A stretch of DNA of 64,000 nucleotides from JABDIP01 sp965250245 (GTDB taxonomy: Bacteria > Pseudomonadota > Alphaproteobacteria > DSM-16000 > Inquilinaceae): NCBI GenBank assembly GCA_965250245.1, contig OZ252296.1, positions 1,240,001 to 1,304,000 of the forward strand, read 5' to 3'. Of the stretch, positions 24,021 through 31,923 are shown piece by piece. The notes under the pieces are model-generated. The model saw only the letters and a program-made list of their open reading frames with translations. It was not told the DNA's origin and did no database searches. Positions within the stretch are counted from its first letter, which is position 1. Each line of letters starts with the position of its first letter. The position numbers and the translations under genes are program-made.

Positions 24021-25814
24021 ATGCCCGCTTATACCGCTCCCCTTGAGGACATCCGCTTCGTCCTGCACGACCTGCTGGACGTCAACCAGCTCACCAGCCT
24101 CAAGGGCTATGAGGACGCCACGCCCGACCTGATCGACGCGGTGCTCGAAGAGGCGGCCAAGGTCGCCGAGAACGAGCTCTTCCCGCTGAACCGATCCGGC
24201 GACGAGGAAGGCTGCACCTTCGAGAACGGCGTCGTGCGTACGCCCAAGGGCTTCAAGGAGGCGTACGACACCTTCATCGAAGGCGGCTGGACCGGGATCT
24301 CCTGCGATCCGGAGTTCGGCGGCCAGGGCCTGCCCAAGGTCCTGAACTTCGTGATGGAGGAGCTGATGTGCTCCGCCAACCTGTCCTTCGCCATGTATCC
24401 CGGCCTGTCGCACGGCGCGTACAACGCGATCGAGGCGTACGGTACGGACGAGCTGAAGCAGGCGTACCTGCCCAAGCTGGTGGACGGCACCTGGTCCGGC
24501 ACCATGTGCCTGACCGAGCCCCATTGCGGCACCGATCTCGGCCTGATCCGCACCAAGGCGGAACCCGCCGAGGACGGGTCCTACAAGATCACCGGCACCA
24601 AGATCTTCATCTCCGCCGGCGAGCACGACCTGACCCAGAACATCGTGCATCTGGTGCTGGCCAAGCTGCCGGACGCGCCTGCGGGCATCCGCGGCATCAG
24701 CCTGTTCCTGGTGCCCAAGTTCCTGCCCAAGGACGAGAATGGCGAGCTGGTGCCGGGCATGCGCAACGGCGTCGCCTGCGGCTCCATCGAGCACAAGATG
24801 GGCATCAAGGCGTCCTCGACCTGCGTGATGAACTTCGACGAGGCCACCGGCTGGCTGGTCGGCGAGGAGCACAAGGGCATGCGGGCCATGTTCGTGATGA
24901 TGAACGCCGCCCGCCTGGCCGTCGGCATCCAGGGGCTGGGGCTGGCCGAAGTCAGCTACCAGAACGCCCGCGACTACGCCAAGGAGCGCCTGCAGGGCCG
25001 CTCGCTGACCGGCGCGAAATTCCCGGACAAGCCGGCCGACCCAATCATCGTTCACCCGGACGTGCGCAAGAACCTGCTGACCCTGAAGGCATTCAACGAG
25101 GGCGCCCGGGCCCTGGCCTATTGGGTCGGCCTGCAGATCGACTTCCTGAGCAAGCACGACGATCCGCAGGTGCGCCAGGAGGCCGATGACCTGGTCGCGC
25201 TTATGACGCCGATCATCAAGGCGTACTTCACCGATATGGGCTATTTCGGCACCACCGCCGGCATGCAGGTGCTGGGCGGCCACGGCTACATCCGCGAATG
25301 GGGCATGGAGCAGTATGTCCGTGACGCCCGCATCGCGCAGATCTACGAGGGTGCGAACGGCATCCAGGCCCTGGACCTGGTCGGCCGCAAGCTGCCGCAG
25401 AACATGGGCCGGCTGCTCCGCCGCTTCTTCCACCCGGTCGACAGCTTCCTGCAGGAGCACGCCGAGGATGCCGAGATGGCGGAATTCGTCTTGCCGCTGA
25501 TGAAGGCCTTCGGCCGGCTGCAGCAGGCGACCGCGGTGATCGCCCAGAAGGGCCTGAAGAACCCGGACGAGGCCGGTGCCGCCTCCACCGACTACCTGAA
25601 GCTCTTCGCCCTGGTGGCGATGGGCTACATGTGGGCGCGGATGGTCAAGGTGGCGCGTGGCAAGGCGGCCGACGCCAACGCCGCCTTCTTCGACAACAAG
25701 GTCAAGACCGCCCGGTTCTTCTTCCAGCGCATGCTGCCGGAGTCCGGCAGCCTGTTCAGCCAGATCATGGCCGGCGGCGAGTCGCTGATGGCCCACGACA
25801 TCGACGCGTTCTAA
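24021..25814 (+). CDS. acyl-CoA dehydrogenase, 600-residue class
   Basis: A 597-aa FAD enzyme that introduces the trans-2 double bond into acyl-CoA and hands electrons to ETF. The N terminus (MPAYTAPLEDIRFVL) and the length match the extended class that includes DmdC and FadE-like enzymes with an additional C-terminal domain. Visible blocks are MCLTEPHCGTDLG in the FAD domain, GHGYIREWGMEQYVRD, and YEGANGIQALDLVGRK with the likely catalytic Glu. ETF, its electron acceptor, is encoded at 34.8-36.5 kb and shares an operator with this operon. A ribosome binding site (GAGGAG) precedes the ATG. The actual chain length or a methylthio substrate cannot be decided. Confidence 0.92.
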   Translation: MPAYTAPLEDIRFVLHDLLDVNQLTSLKGYEDATPDLIDAVLEEAAKVAENELFPLNRSGDEEGCTFENGVVRTPKGFKEAYDTFIEGGWTGISCDPEFGGQGLPKVLNFVMEELMCSANLSFAMYPGLSHGAYNAIEAYGTDELKQAYLPKLVDGTWSGTMCLTEPHCGTDLGLIRTKAEPAEDGSYKITGTKIFISAGEHDLTQNIVHLVLAKLPDAPAGIRGISLFLVPKFLPKDENGELVPGMRNGVACGSIEHKMGIKASSTCVMNFDEATGWLVGEEHKGMRAMFVMMNAARLAVGIQGLGLAEVSYQNARDYAKERLQGRSLTGAKFPDKPADPIIVHPDVRKNLLTLKAFNEGARALAYWVGLQIDFLSKHDDPQVRQEADDLVALMTPIIKAYFTDMGYFGTTAGMQVLGGHGYIREWGMEQYVRDARIAQIYEGANGIQALDLVGRKLPQNMGRLLRRFFHPVDSFLQEHAEDAEMAEFVLPLMKAFGRLQQATAVIAQKGLKNPDEAGAASTDYLKLFALVAMGYMWARMVKVARGKAADANAAFFDNKVKTARFFFQRMLPESGSLFSQIMAGGESLMAHDIDAF

Positions 25815-25819
25815 CAACC

Positions 25820-25998
25820 GGGGATTCTCACCACCAAGACACCAAGGCACCAAGAGGTACGTTCTCTTGGTTGGACACCGCCGAAGGCGGAGTCAATCGA
25901 CCGAGTGTGGCAAAGCCGGCCGGATGAAGCCGCCTTCGGCGGAAACCCAAAAACCGGCGCGATCGCTTGGTGCCTTGGTGTCTTGGTGGTGAAACCCC
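25820..25998. repeat. inverted repeat of the CACCAAG type
   Basis: The left arm is 25820-25856 (CTCACCACCAAGACACCAAG and more) and the right arm is 25964-25998, its reverse complement with a few changes. A second, inner stem pairs CGCCGAAGGCGG (25879-25890) with CGCCTTCGGCGG (25931-25942). The outer arm is the same sequence family as the outermost layer of the 6.4-6.8 kb repeat. It fills the gap between the acyl-CoA dehydrogenase and thioesterase genes and leaves little room for a separate promoter. Confidence 0.83.
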
Positions 25999-26014
25999 GA
26001 TCTGGGTTGTTCCG

Positions 26015-26557
26015 ATGAACCTGTACCTGCGCCTCATCAAGGTCATCGTCGCCGGGCTGTTCGGCCGGCGGATCGAGACGCTGGGCGAGTCGGTGCTCAT
26101 GTTCCGGGTCTGGCCGAACGATCTCGACTTCAACATGCACATGAACAACGGCCGCTATCTGACCCTCATGGATCTTGGCCGCCTCGACCTCGTGGTCCGC
26201 GCCGGCCTGCTGGGGATCGCCTTCCGCAAGGGTTGGATGCCGGTGCTGGCCTCGGCCACCATTCGCTTCCGGCGCTCGCTGGCGCCGTTCCAGCGATACC
26301 GCCTGCGCACCCGGGTTCTGGGCTGGGATGCCCGCAACGTGATCATGGAGCAGATCTTCGAGACCCTGGACGGCCAGATCGCCTCCCGGGCCCTGGTGCG
26401 GGGCGTTTTCCGCCGCAAGGGCGGCTCCGTTCCGACCGTGGAGATCGCCGAGGCGGCGGGATGGCCGGCCGAGTCGCCGCCCTTGCCTGAGCGGGTCACC
26501 GCCTGGCTGGCCGCCGAGGACCAGCTCAGCGAACGCAAGATCGCCCAGGCGGCCTGA
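26015..26557 (+). CDS. acyl-CoA thioesterase, hotdog fold (THEM6/4HBT-like)
   Basis: A 180-aa protein with a hydrophobic N-terminal helix (residues 2-16) and a hotdog-fold thioesterase domain. The block WPNDLDFNMHMNNGRYLTLMD carries the Asp and the HMNN segment typical of 4-hydroxybenzoyl-CoA thioesterase-like and THEM6-type proteins. It should hydrolyse acyl-CoA to free acid and CoA, which fits its place after the acyl-CoA dehydrogenase. I chose the ATG at 26015 because the sequence before it belongs to the palindromic repeat; the ribosome binding site is poor. Substrate unknown. Confidence 0.82.
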   Translation: MNLYLRLIKVIVAGLFGRRIETLGESVLMFRVWPNDLDFNMHMNNGRYLTLMDLGRLDLVVRAGLLGIAFRKGWMPVLASATIRFRRSLAPFQRYRLRTRVLGWDARNVIMEQIFETLDGQIASRALVRGVFRRKGGSVPTVEIAEAAGWPAESPPLPERVTAWLAAEDQLSERKIAQAA

Positions 26558-26645
26558 CGCTCCATCGCGGCGACTGCCGCCCGCTTAACCTTCTCGCAGC
26601 GCCTGGCATGTTAGACGGGACCGGCGATTTGGCCGGAGTCCCTGG

Positions 26646-29165
26646 ATGCGAAACCCCTTGCGCAGCATCGCGCAGGCCTTGCTGCCGCGATCCGGCGGTC
26701 AGCGCTGGACCTTCGTCGGCACCTTCCTGATCGCCTTCTCGCTGCTGTCCTTCGAGGTCTCGACGGTCCGGACCATCAGCTTCGTCGTCGGCCCCAGCTT
26801 CATCTATTTCGCCATCGCCCTGGCCATGCTGGGGCTCAGCGCCGCCGGCTCGATCCTCAGCCTGGTCGATCTGAAGCGCCTGGCGCCGAAACGCGCGCAG
26901 ATTCTGTTCTGGTCCAGCATCGGCATCGCCGTGCTGCTGCTGGCCACCCATGTGATCACCGCGGACGCCAAGGCGCATCTCAACGCGGTGTTGGAGGCGG
27001 CCGGCCGGGCCGGCGGCACCGAGCTTCTGGTGCGTACCCTGGTGGTCCGCAGCCTCATCTCGGCCCTGCAGATCGGCGCGCTGCTCAGCCTGCCCTATTT
27101 CCTGTTCGGCGCCCTGCTGGCCTTCCTGTTCGCGACCACGCCGTCCGGCACCTATGGCCGCCTCTACGCCGCCGACCTGATCGGCGCCGCCGCCGGCTGC
27201 CTGGGCGCCGTACTCGTGATGGAATCCACCGGCTACGCCGCCTCGGTCACCATGCCGGCGATCATCGCCGGGCTGGCGGCCGCCGCCTATGCCGCCACGT
27301 CCAGTCGCCGGATGGAGTTGGGCGGCCTCGCTGCCACGGCGATTCTCTGCCTGCTGCCGGTCTCCGATCGCTATGCCATCGCGGTCGAGCCGCCGGCCGA
27401 TCCGAACTACCTGATCCGCGACTACGGCTACGCGCAGACCGTTGACGAACTCTGGCGCGGCTGGAACAGCTACACCCGGGTCGGGGCCGTCGCCGTGCCC
27501 GATGCGGAGGGCGATGGCCACGTCATCATGTCCCTGTCCAATGGCGACGGGATGGCCTGGTTGCTGCCCCACCGCCCGGATCGCGCGGAGCCGACGCGCC
27601 ACTGGCCGGCCCTGCCGGCGCTGCTGCGCGGTGCGCCGCAGGACGCGCTGGTCATGTTCGCCGGTGTCGGCGCCGACCTGATGGCGATCCACGACAACAC
27701 GCCCGAGGGCACGCGCGTCACCGGCGTGGAGCTGAACCGCACCATGGTCGATGGCGCGCTGGCCCTCGACTCCTTCGGCGCGGCCGAATTCCTGGCGCAG
27801 GACGGGGTCCGGCTGGAGGTCGCGGAGGGCCGCGTCTTCCTGGAGCGGGACCCGAACCGCTACGACGTGGTGCTGTATTCCTGGAGCGGCGCCACCGCCG
27901 CCTACTACGCCGGGGCGCTGGGCGGGACGACGCAGTTCCTGTTCACCTATGAGGGGCAGGCGGCCGCCTTCGACCATCTGAAGGAGGACGGCTACGCGGT
28001 CATCCTGCAGGTCAACAAGGTCAATGCCATCGCGGTGCTGAGGCGCTATCTGGAGAAGCGCGGGCTCGGCGATCCGTTGCGGACCGCGATCATCCTGTTC
28101 CATCCCGGCGACCCGTCGAACGCCTGGGACGGCCCGTTCGACAACAACCCGATGCTGGTGAAGCCGTCCGGATGGACCGATGCGGAGATCGCGCAGGTCA
28201 TCGCCAATGCCGGCCGCGACGGGTGGGAAGTCGCCTATGCCCCGGGTCGCCCGGCCCATCCCGATTACGCGGTCTACAACCGGCTGCTGGCCACGGCGGA
28301 CGTGGATGGCACGCTCGCCGCGTTGCGCGAGGAGAGCGGCCTGCGTTTCGGTCTGGTGACCGACGACCGGCCCTTCTATCTCGACCTGTTCTCGACCGGC
28401 CTCTATTGGGACGCCGCATTCTGGTCGCGCCTGGCGGACGGGGAGGGGCGGGCGCATGAAGTGTCACAGGCCTTGCGGGCGGTCTTCGTGGCGGCCATCT
28501 CGCTGGCGGCCTGTGCCTGCATCCTGCTGCCGCTCGCCTTCCGCAAGGGTCCCCGCGCCAGTACGCGGACCGCATCGCACCTGGTCTACTTCTTCTGCCT
28601 GGGCTCCGGATTCATGGCGCTGGAAATCGTGCTGATGCAGAAGATGAGCCTGCTGTTTGGCAATCCGGGGCTGACCATCGCCGTGGTCCTGGCCTGCGTC
28701 ATCCTGTTCTCCGGCATCGGCAGCCTGATCAGCGGCTGGACCTTCGCCCGCGGCCTCGGCTTTCGCAGCGCCGCGGCCGGCATCGTTGTTTACGGCCTGG
28801 TACTGTTCGCAATCCTCGATCCGGCGCTCAAGGCGATGCTGGTCTGGCCGGAGCTCGCCAAGGGCCTGGGGCTTGCCGCGATCATCGCGCCCGGTGCCCT
28901 GCTGCTGGGCCACATGTTCCCGCAGGGGCTGGCTTTTGCCGGTCGCGATGATGCCGCCCTCATCCCCTGGGCCTGGGGCATCAACGGCGCCACCGGCACC
29001 GTCGCCGCCGGTCTGACGCCACTGCTGGCGCAGGCCTGGGGCTTCAACGCCGTGCTGCTGCTGTGTGCCGGCATCTACGCAACGATTTTGCTTCTGCCGG
29101 CCTATTCCTGGGCCCGGCAGCCGATCCATTCCGGGGCAGACGACGCGCTGGCGGCCGCGGAATAG
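26646..29165 (+). CDS. membrane-embedded spermidine-synthase-like protein
   Basis: An 839-aa inner-membrane protein. About seven membrane segments span residues 20-250, then a soluble Rossmann domain (roughly 300-470) resembles spermidine synthase (FAGVGADLMAIHD, TGVELNRTM, RLEVAEGRVFLE). A linker is followed by about seven more membrane segments (610-830). The aspartate that spermidine synthases use for catalysis is normally found in a YDVIxxD block; here the block reads YDVVLYSWSG. Aminopropyl transfer is therefore doubtful. SAM-type binding is likely but the reaction is unknown. The ATG has GGAG eight bases upstream. It is a separate unit from the thioesterase gene, and no polyamine genes lie nearby. 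Confidence 0.8.
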   Translation: MRNPLRSIAQALLPRSGGQRWTFVGTFLIAFSLLSFEVSTVRTISFVVGPSFIYFAIALAMLGLSAAGSILSLVDLKRLAPKRAQILFWSSIGIAVLLLATHVITADAKAHLNAVLEAAGRAGGTELLVRTLVVRSLISALQIGALLSLPYFLFGALLAFLFATTPSGTYGRLYAADLIGAAAGCLGAVLVMESTGYAASVTMPAIIAGLAAAAYAATSSRRMELGGLAATAILCLLPVSDRYAIAVEPPADPNYLIRDYGYAQTVDELWRGWNSYTRVGAVAVPDAEGDGHVIMSLSNGDGMAWLLPHRPDRAEPTRHWPALPALLRGAPQDALVMFAGVGADLMAIHDNTPEGTRVTGVELNRTMVDGALALDSFGAAEFLAQDGVRLEVAEGRVFLERDPNRYDVVLYSWSGATAAYYAGALGGTTQFLFTYEGQAAAFDHLKEDGYAVILQVNKVNAIAVLRRYLEKRGLGDPLRTAIILFHPGDPSNAWDGPFDNNPMLVKPSGWTDAEIAQVIANAGRDGWEVAYAPGRPAHPDYAVYNRLLATADVDGTLAALREESGLRFGLVTDDRPFYLDLFSTGLYWDAAFWSRLADGEGRAHEVSQALRAVFVAAISLAACACILLPLAFRKGPRASTRTASHLVYFFCLGSGFMALEIVLMQKMSLLFGNPGLTIAVVLACVILFSGIGSLISGWTFARGLGFRSAAAGIVVYGLVLFAILDPALKAMLVWPELAKGLGLAAIIAPGALLLGHMFPQGLAFAGRDDAALIPWAWGINGATGTVAAGLTPLLAQAWGFNAVLLLCAGIYATILLLPAYSWARQPIHSGADDALAAAE

Positions 29166-29168
29166 CGC

Positions 29169-29864
29169 CTATCGCTTCGCGTATTGGGTTGCGCCGAACA
29201 TCATTTCGCGCGCCTTCTCGTCCATCGGGCCCTCCTTGCGGCGGTCGGCCAGGACCTGCAGGCCACGCTGAACCGCAGGGCGGGCGTCGATCGCGTCGAC
29301 CCAGCGCTTGACGTTCGGGAAGTCGTCCCAGGACTGGCCCTTGCGCTCAATGCCGCGGGTCCAGGGGAAAGTGGCGATGTCGGCGATGGTGTAGTCGGGA
29401 CCGGCAAGATACTCGCTCTGGGCCAGGCGCCGGTCCATGACACCATAGAGCCGGCCGGACTCGTTGGTATAGCGGTCGACGGCGTACGGCATCGGTTCCG
29501 GGGCGTAGACGCGGAAATGGTGGGCCTGGCCGAACATCGGGCCGACGCCGCCCATCTGGAACATCAGCCACTGGATCGTGTCGTACCTCGCCGGGTGCTC
29601 CTGGGGCCAGAACCGGCCGGTCTTCTCCGCCAGGTACATCAGGATGGCGCCGCTCTCGAACAGGGAATAGGGCTGTCCGCCCGGCCCGTCGTGGTCGACG
29701 ATCGCCGGCATCTTGTTGTTCGGGCTGATCTTCAGGAACTCCGGCTTGAACTGGTCGCCGGCGCCGATGTCGACCGCGTGGACCTCGTAAGGGAGCCCGG
29801 TCTCCTCGAGCATGATGGAGACCTTGAACCCGTTGGGGGTTGGCCAGGTGTGCAGGTCGATCAT
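29169..29864 (-). CDS. glutathione S-transferase, YfcG/YghU-like
   Basis: A 231-aa cytosolic enzyme of the Nu-class GST/disulfide-bond oxidoreductase group. The thioredoxin-like N domain begins MIDLHTWPTPNGFKVSI and contains the cis-proline block NKMPAIVDHD and the glutathione-binding LFESGAILMYLAEKTG. The helical C domain has QWLMFQMGGVGPMFGQAHHF, typical of YfcG. Likely activity is glutathione-dependent reduction of disulfides or peroxides. The ATG at 29864 has GGAGG eight bases upstream, so the longer upstream frame was rejected. It converges with the spermidine-synthase-like gene. Confidence 0.9.
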   Translation of the reverse strand: MIDLHTWPTPNGFKVSIMLEETGLPYEVHAVDIGAGDQFKPEFLKISPNNKMPAIVDHDGPGGQPYSLFESGAILMYLAEKTGRFWPQEHPARYDTIQWLMFQMGGVGPMFGQAHHFRVYAPEPMPYAVDRYTNESGRLYGVMDRRLAQSEYLAGPDYTIADIATFPWTRGIERKGQSWDDFPNVKRWVDAIDARPAVQRGLQVLADRRKEGPMDEKAREMMFGATQYAKR

Positions 29865-29994
29865 GTCGGGGAGCCTCCGCGTCCGGTTTGATATCGGGAA
29901 TCCAGTCTTATCCCGCGGTCTCGGTAGAGGGAAGGGATCGGCTCGTCCGTTCGTTCCGGAACACGGAATTCTGATCGCCATGTTCAAACCAACA

Positions 29995-30094
29995 CCGTCA
30001 TCGCGAGCGAAGCGTGGCGATCCACTCTCTCCTCAAACAGTGGATTGCTGCGTCGCCTCCTGAGCTTGTCGAAGGGGGCTCCTCGCAATGACGG
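29995..30094. repeat. intergenic palindromic repeat, TCGCGAGC type (copy 1)
   Basis: An imperfect inverted repeat whose ends are CCGTCATCGCGAGC and GCTCCTCGCAATGACGG. The inner stem pairs GGCGATCCACTCT with CAGTGGATTGCTGCGTCGCC. A related copy lies at 55322-55408. It carries about 14 additional bases (TGAGCTTGTCGAAG) in the right arm compared with that copy. No coding content. Confidence 0.83.
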
Positions 30095-30153
30095 CTTGGG
30101 GCAACCGGCTTGCTGCCAAAGAGTCTCGCCGGGCGCCTTTTAGTAACTTGATT

Positions 30154-30178
30154 GTTACGTAAAGAGACTGTTACATAA
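30154..30178 (+). promoter_or_regulatory. GTTAC repeats, candidate operator of the NTF2-ArsR-AHSA1 operon
   Basis: GTTACGTAA (30154-30162) and GTTACATAA (30170-30178) are direct repeats with a 16-base period. A preceding GTAAC (30143-30147) makes an inverted pair with the first. They lie in an AT-rich stretch 40-65 bases before the first gene. Binding by the operon's own ArsR-type regulator is a reasonable guess; nothing in the sequence proves it. Confidence 0.4.
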
Positions 30179-30217
30179 CCCGATACCACCAATGACGCGA
30201 CGCGGAGGGAGACGGCC

Positions 30218-30532
30218 ATGACGGCGAAATCGGTCATCAAGGGCTATTACGACCACTGGCTGAAAGGCGACCGGGAGGCGGCGCGCGCGGCCCTGGCCGA
30301 CGACCTCACATTCCGCAGCCCGGCCGACAATTTCGACTCCGCCGATGCCTTCATGGAGAAGTGCTGGCATCTCTCCGAGCAGTTCAACACGATGGATGTC
30401 GTGCACGAGGTCTATGACGATGGCAGCGGATATCTCGTCTACCGCACCGGCGATTTTTGCTGTGGCGAGCTCCACAAGATCCGGGACGGCAAGATCTCGG
30501 AGGTCTACGTGACCTTCAATCCGACCGTCTGA
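30218..30532 (+). CDS. NTF2/SnoaL-like small protein
   Basis: A 104-aa single-domain protein with the cone-shaped NTF2/SnoaL fold pattern. The opening helix IKGYYDHWLKGDREAARAAL is followed by LADDLTFRSPADNFDSADAF, and the sheet reads VVHEVYDDGSGYLVYRTGDF. Such proteins bind or isomerise small ligands, or serve as ligand-binding partners. It is the first gene of an operon with an ArsR-type regulator and an AHSA1 protein. The ribosome binding site CGGAGGGAG is strong. Its ligand is unknown. Confidence 0.8.
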   Translation: MTAKSVIKGYYDHWLKGDREAARAALADDLTFRSPADNFDSADAFMEKCWHLSEQFNTMDVVHEVYDDGSGYLVYRTGDFCCGELHKIRDGKISEVYVTFNPTV

Positions 30533-30537
30533 GACCG

Positions 30538-30855
30538 ATGGACGAGCAACTGCGCGCCCTGGCCGATCCGACCCGGCGGGAGATCCTGCGCCGGCTGCTG
30601 GACCATGAGGCGGCGGCCGGGGAGATCGCGGGCGCCTTTGCGGTCAGCCGCCCGGCGGTGTCCCGGCATCTGAGGGTGCTGCGCGAGGCCGGGCTGGTCA
30701 CCGTCCGCCACAAGGGCACCAGCCGCTACTACCGGACGGACGAGGCGGCGCTGTCGGCGGTCCGCGCAAGGCTGGATGCGTTCTGGGAGGCCGGCCTGCC
30801 GCGCCTGAAGGCGGCCGTGGAAGCCCGCCCCAAATCGACGAAATCGGGGAAGTGA
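30538..30855 (+). CDS. ArsR-type transcriptional regulator
   Basis: A 105-aa winged-helix DNA-binding protein. LRALADPTRREILRRLLDHE is the classic ArsR-family opening, followed by the recognition helix SRPAVSRHLRVLREAGLV and the wing VRHKGTSRYYRTD. It lacks the metal-binding cysteine box of true arsenic sensors. It belongs to the branch that pairs with an AHSA1/SRPBCC protein. The start ATG is five bases after the NTF2-like gene, and its TGA overlaps the next ATG. It probably controls this operon. Confidence 0.92.
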   Translation: MDEQLRALADPTRREILRRLLDHEAAAGEIAGAFAVSRPAVSRHLRVLREAGLVTVRHKGTSRYYRTDEAALSAVRARLDAFWEAGLPRLKAAVEARPKSTKSGK

Positions 30856-31304
30856 TGAAGAAATCGATCTGGATCGACGCCGCGCCGGACATCGTCTTCG
30901 GCTACCTGACCGAGGGCGAGCACATGGCCCAGTGGAGCGGCGTGGCGGCGGAGCTGGACGCGCGGCCCGGCGGCATCTTCCGGCTCGACATGGGGGCTGC
31001 CGGCATCCTGGCCGGGCGGTTCCTGGAGGTCCGGCGGCCGAAGCGGATCGTCTACGAGGTCGGTGCCGAGGACGACGATCCGGACAGGATGAGCCGGGTC
31101 GAGATCACCCTGTCGCCGGAGGTCGACGGCACAAGGGTCGATGTGGTGCACGACGCCCTGCCGCCGCCCTTCCAGCCGGTCGCCAGCCGCGGCTGGGACC
31201 ACCATCTGGCCCGGCTGAGCGTCGTCGCGTCCGGCGGCACGCCGGGTCCCGACACGCTGTGCGATCGGCCGATGGAGGCGTTGATGGACGCTGACGAGGG
31301 CTAG
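30855..31304 (+). CDS. AHSA1/SRPBCC ligand-binding protein
   Basis: A 149-aa protein of the START-like/SRPBCC superfamily (Aha1 type). It opens KSIWIDAAPDIVFGYLTEGEHMAQWSG and has the cavity strands MGAAGILAGRFLEV and RIVYEVGAEDDD, ending with the long C-terminal helix. The expected role is binding a hydrophobic small molecule, possibly the effector for the ArsR-type regulator with which it is translationally coupled (TGATG junction). A GTG three bases earlier is an alternative start. No catalytic residues can be assigned. Confidence 0.88.
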   Translation: MKKSIWIDAAPDIVFGYLTEGEHMAQWSGVAAELDARPGGIFRLDMGAAGILAGRFLEVRRPKRIVYEVGAEDDDPDRMSRVEITLSPEVDGTRVDVVHDALPPPFQPVASRGWDHHLARLSVVASGGTPGPDTLCDRPMEALMDADEG

Positions 31305-31317
31305 CGCGGGCGCCCTG

Positions 31318-31812
31318 TCAGCGTGCGTTGGGCGTTGAGGCGTCCAGCACGTCGATCCAGCCTTCCTCGATCGCGTTGCGGAGCGGCACGGTTCGCACGC
31401 AGAAATCGGTGCGATAGTCGATCGGCTCCAGTTCGGGCGCCCCGCCATCGTACCGGACGAGCATGAAGAGCATTTGCTCCCCTTGCTCGAAATAGCTGCC
31501 GAGGCAACTGCAGCCATCCTCGGAATAGACAAGCGTCTCCCCGGAGACCGCGCCGCTCCAGACGTGATCGACGGCGACCCGCGCGACCTTCTCGCCGCAT
31601 CGCGAACCGTCGCGATGGACGCTGCAGATGCGAAATGCGGAGCTGCCGCCTTCCCGGTACCGCACCGACAGGATCTCGCCGCTGAATATTGCGTCGGCGC
31701 GGGCGATGTCGGCCTCCAGCGGGCCCTGGCTGCATGATGTTGCCGCCGCGTCGGAAGCGGCGAAGAGCAGAAGAGTCGCGGCCACGATCGGCCTGAGTTT
31801 CTTGGGCGTCAT
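31318..31812 (-). CDS. secreted cysteine-rich protein, NTR/TIMP-like
   Basis: A 164-aa exported protein. A signal peptide (residues 1-24, ending in SDAAA) is followed by a cysteine-containing domain. The pattern CSQGPLEADIARADAIFSGE, then VDHVWSGAVSGETLVYSEDGCSC, then LFMLVRYDGG resembles bacterial proteins with a netrin/TIMP-like OB-fold domain. Six cysteines in the mature part suggest disulfides in the periplasm or outside. The ATG at 31812 has GGAGG eight bases before it. It converges with the AHSA1 gene, and nothing nearby explains its role. Eukaryotic TIMPs inhibit metalloproteases, but that activity is not implied here. Confidence 0.68.
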   Translation of the reverse strand: MTPKKLRPIVAATLLLFAASDAAATSCSQGPLEADIARADAIFSGEILSVRYREGGSSAFRICSVHRDGSRCGEKVARVAVDHVWSGAVSGETLVYSEDGCSCLGSYFEQGEQMLFMLVRYDGGAPELEPIDYRTDFCVRTVPLRNAIEEGWIDVLDASTPNAR

Positions 31813-31923
31813 TATGCGGCCCTCCAATCGTCGTTGAGGAGGACCATGCCGGCCGCGTGTGGCAACGCGATCCCCATCCGGTGGCCTTGGTATGATCGTG
31901 CCATCTGCCGGCCGCCGCCAGGG

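Larger units (their letters stand above)
29865..30217. other. intergenic region between GST and NTF2-like genes
   Basis: This 353-base gap separates the leftward GST gene from a rightward operon. It contains the palindromic repeat at 29995-30094 and, nearer the operon, an AT-rich control-like segment at about 30138-30185. A good ribosome binding site, CGGAGGGAG, precedes the ATG at 30218. No open frame in it looks coding. Confidence 0.6.

Noticed and set aside
23850..25853. 667-codon leftward open frame opposite the acyl-CoA dehydrogenase gene
   Set aside because: Shadow of a real gene, low-complexity composition, begins and ends inside repeats.
26646..29165. True spermidine synthase
   Set aside because: The catalytic aspartate block is missing and the protein is mostly membrane-embedded; only the Rossmann-type fold is supported.
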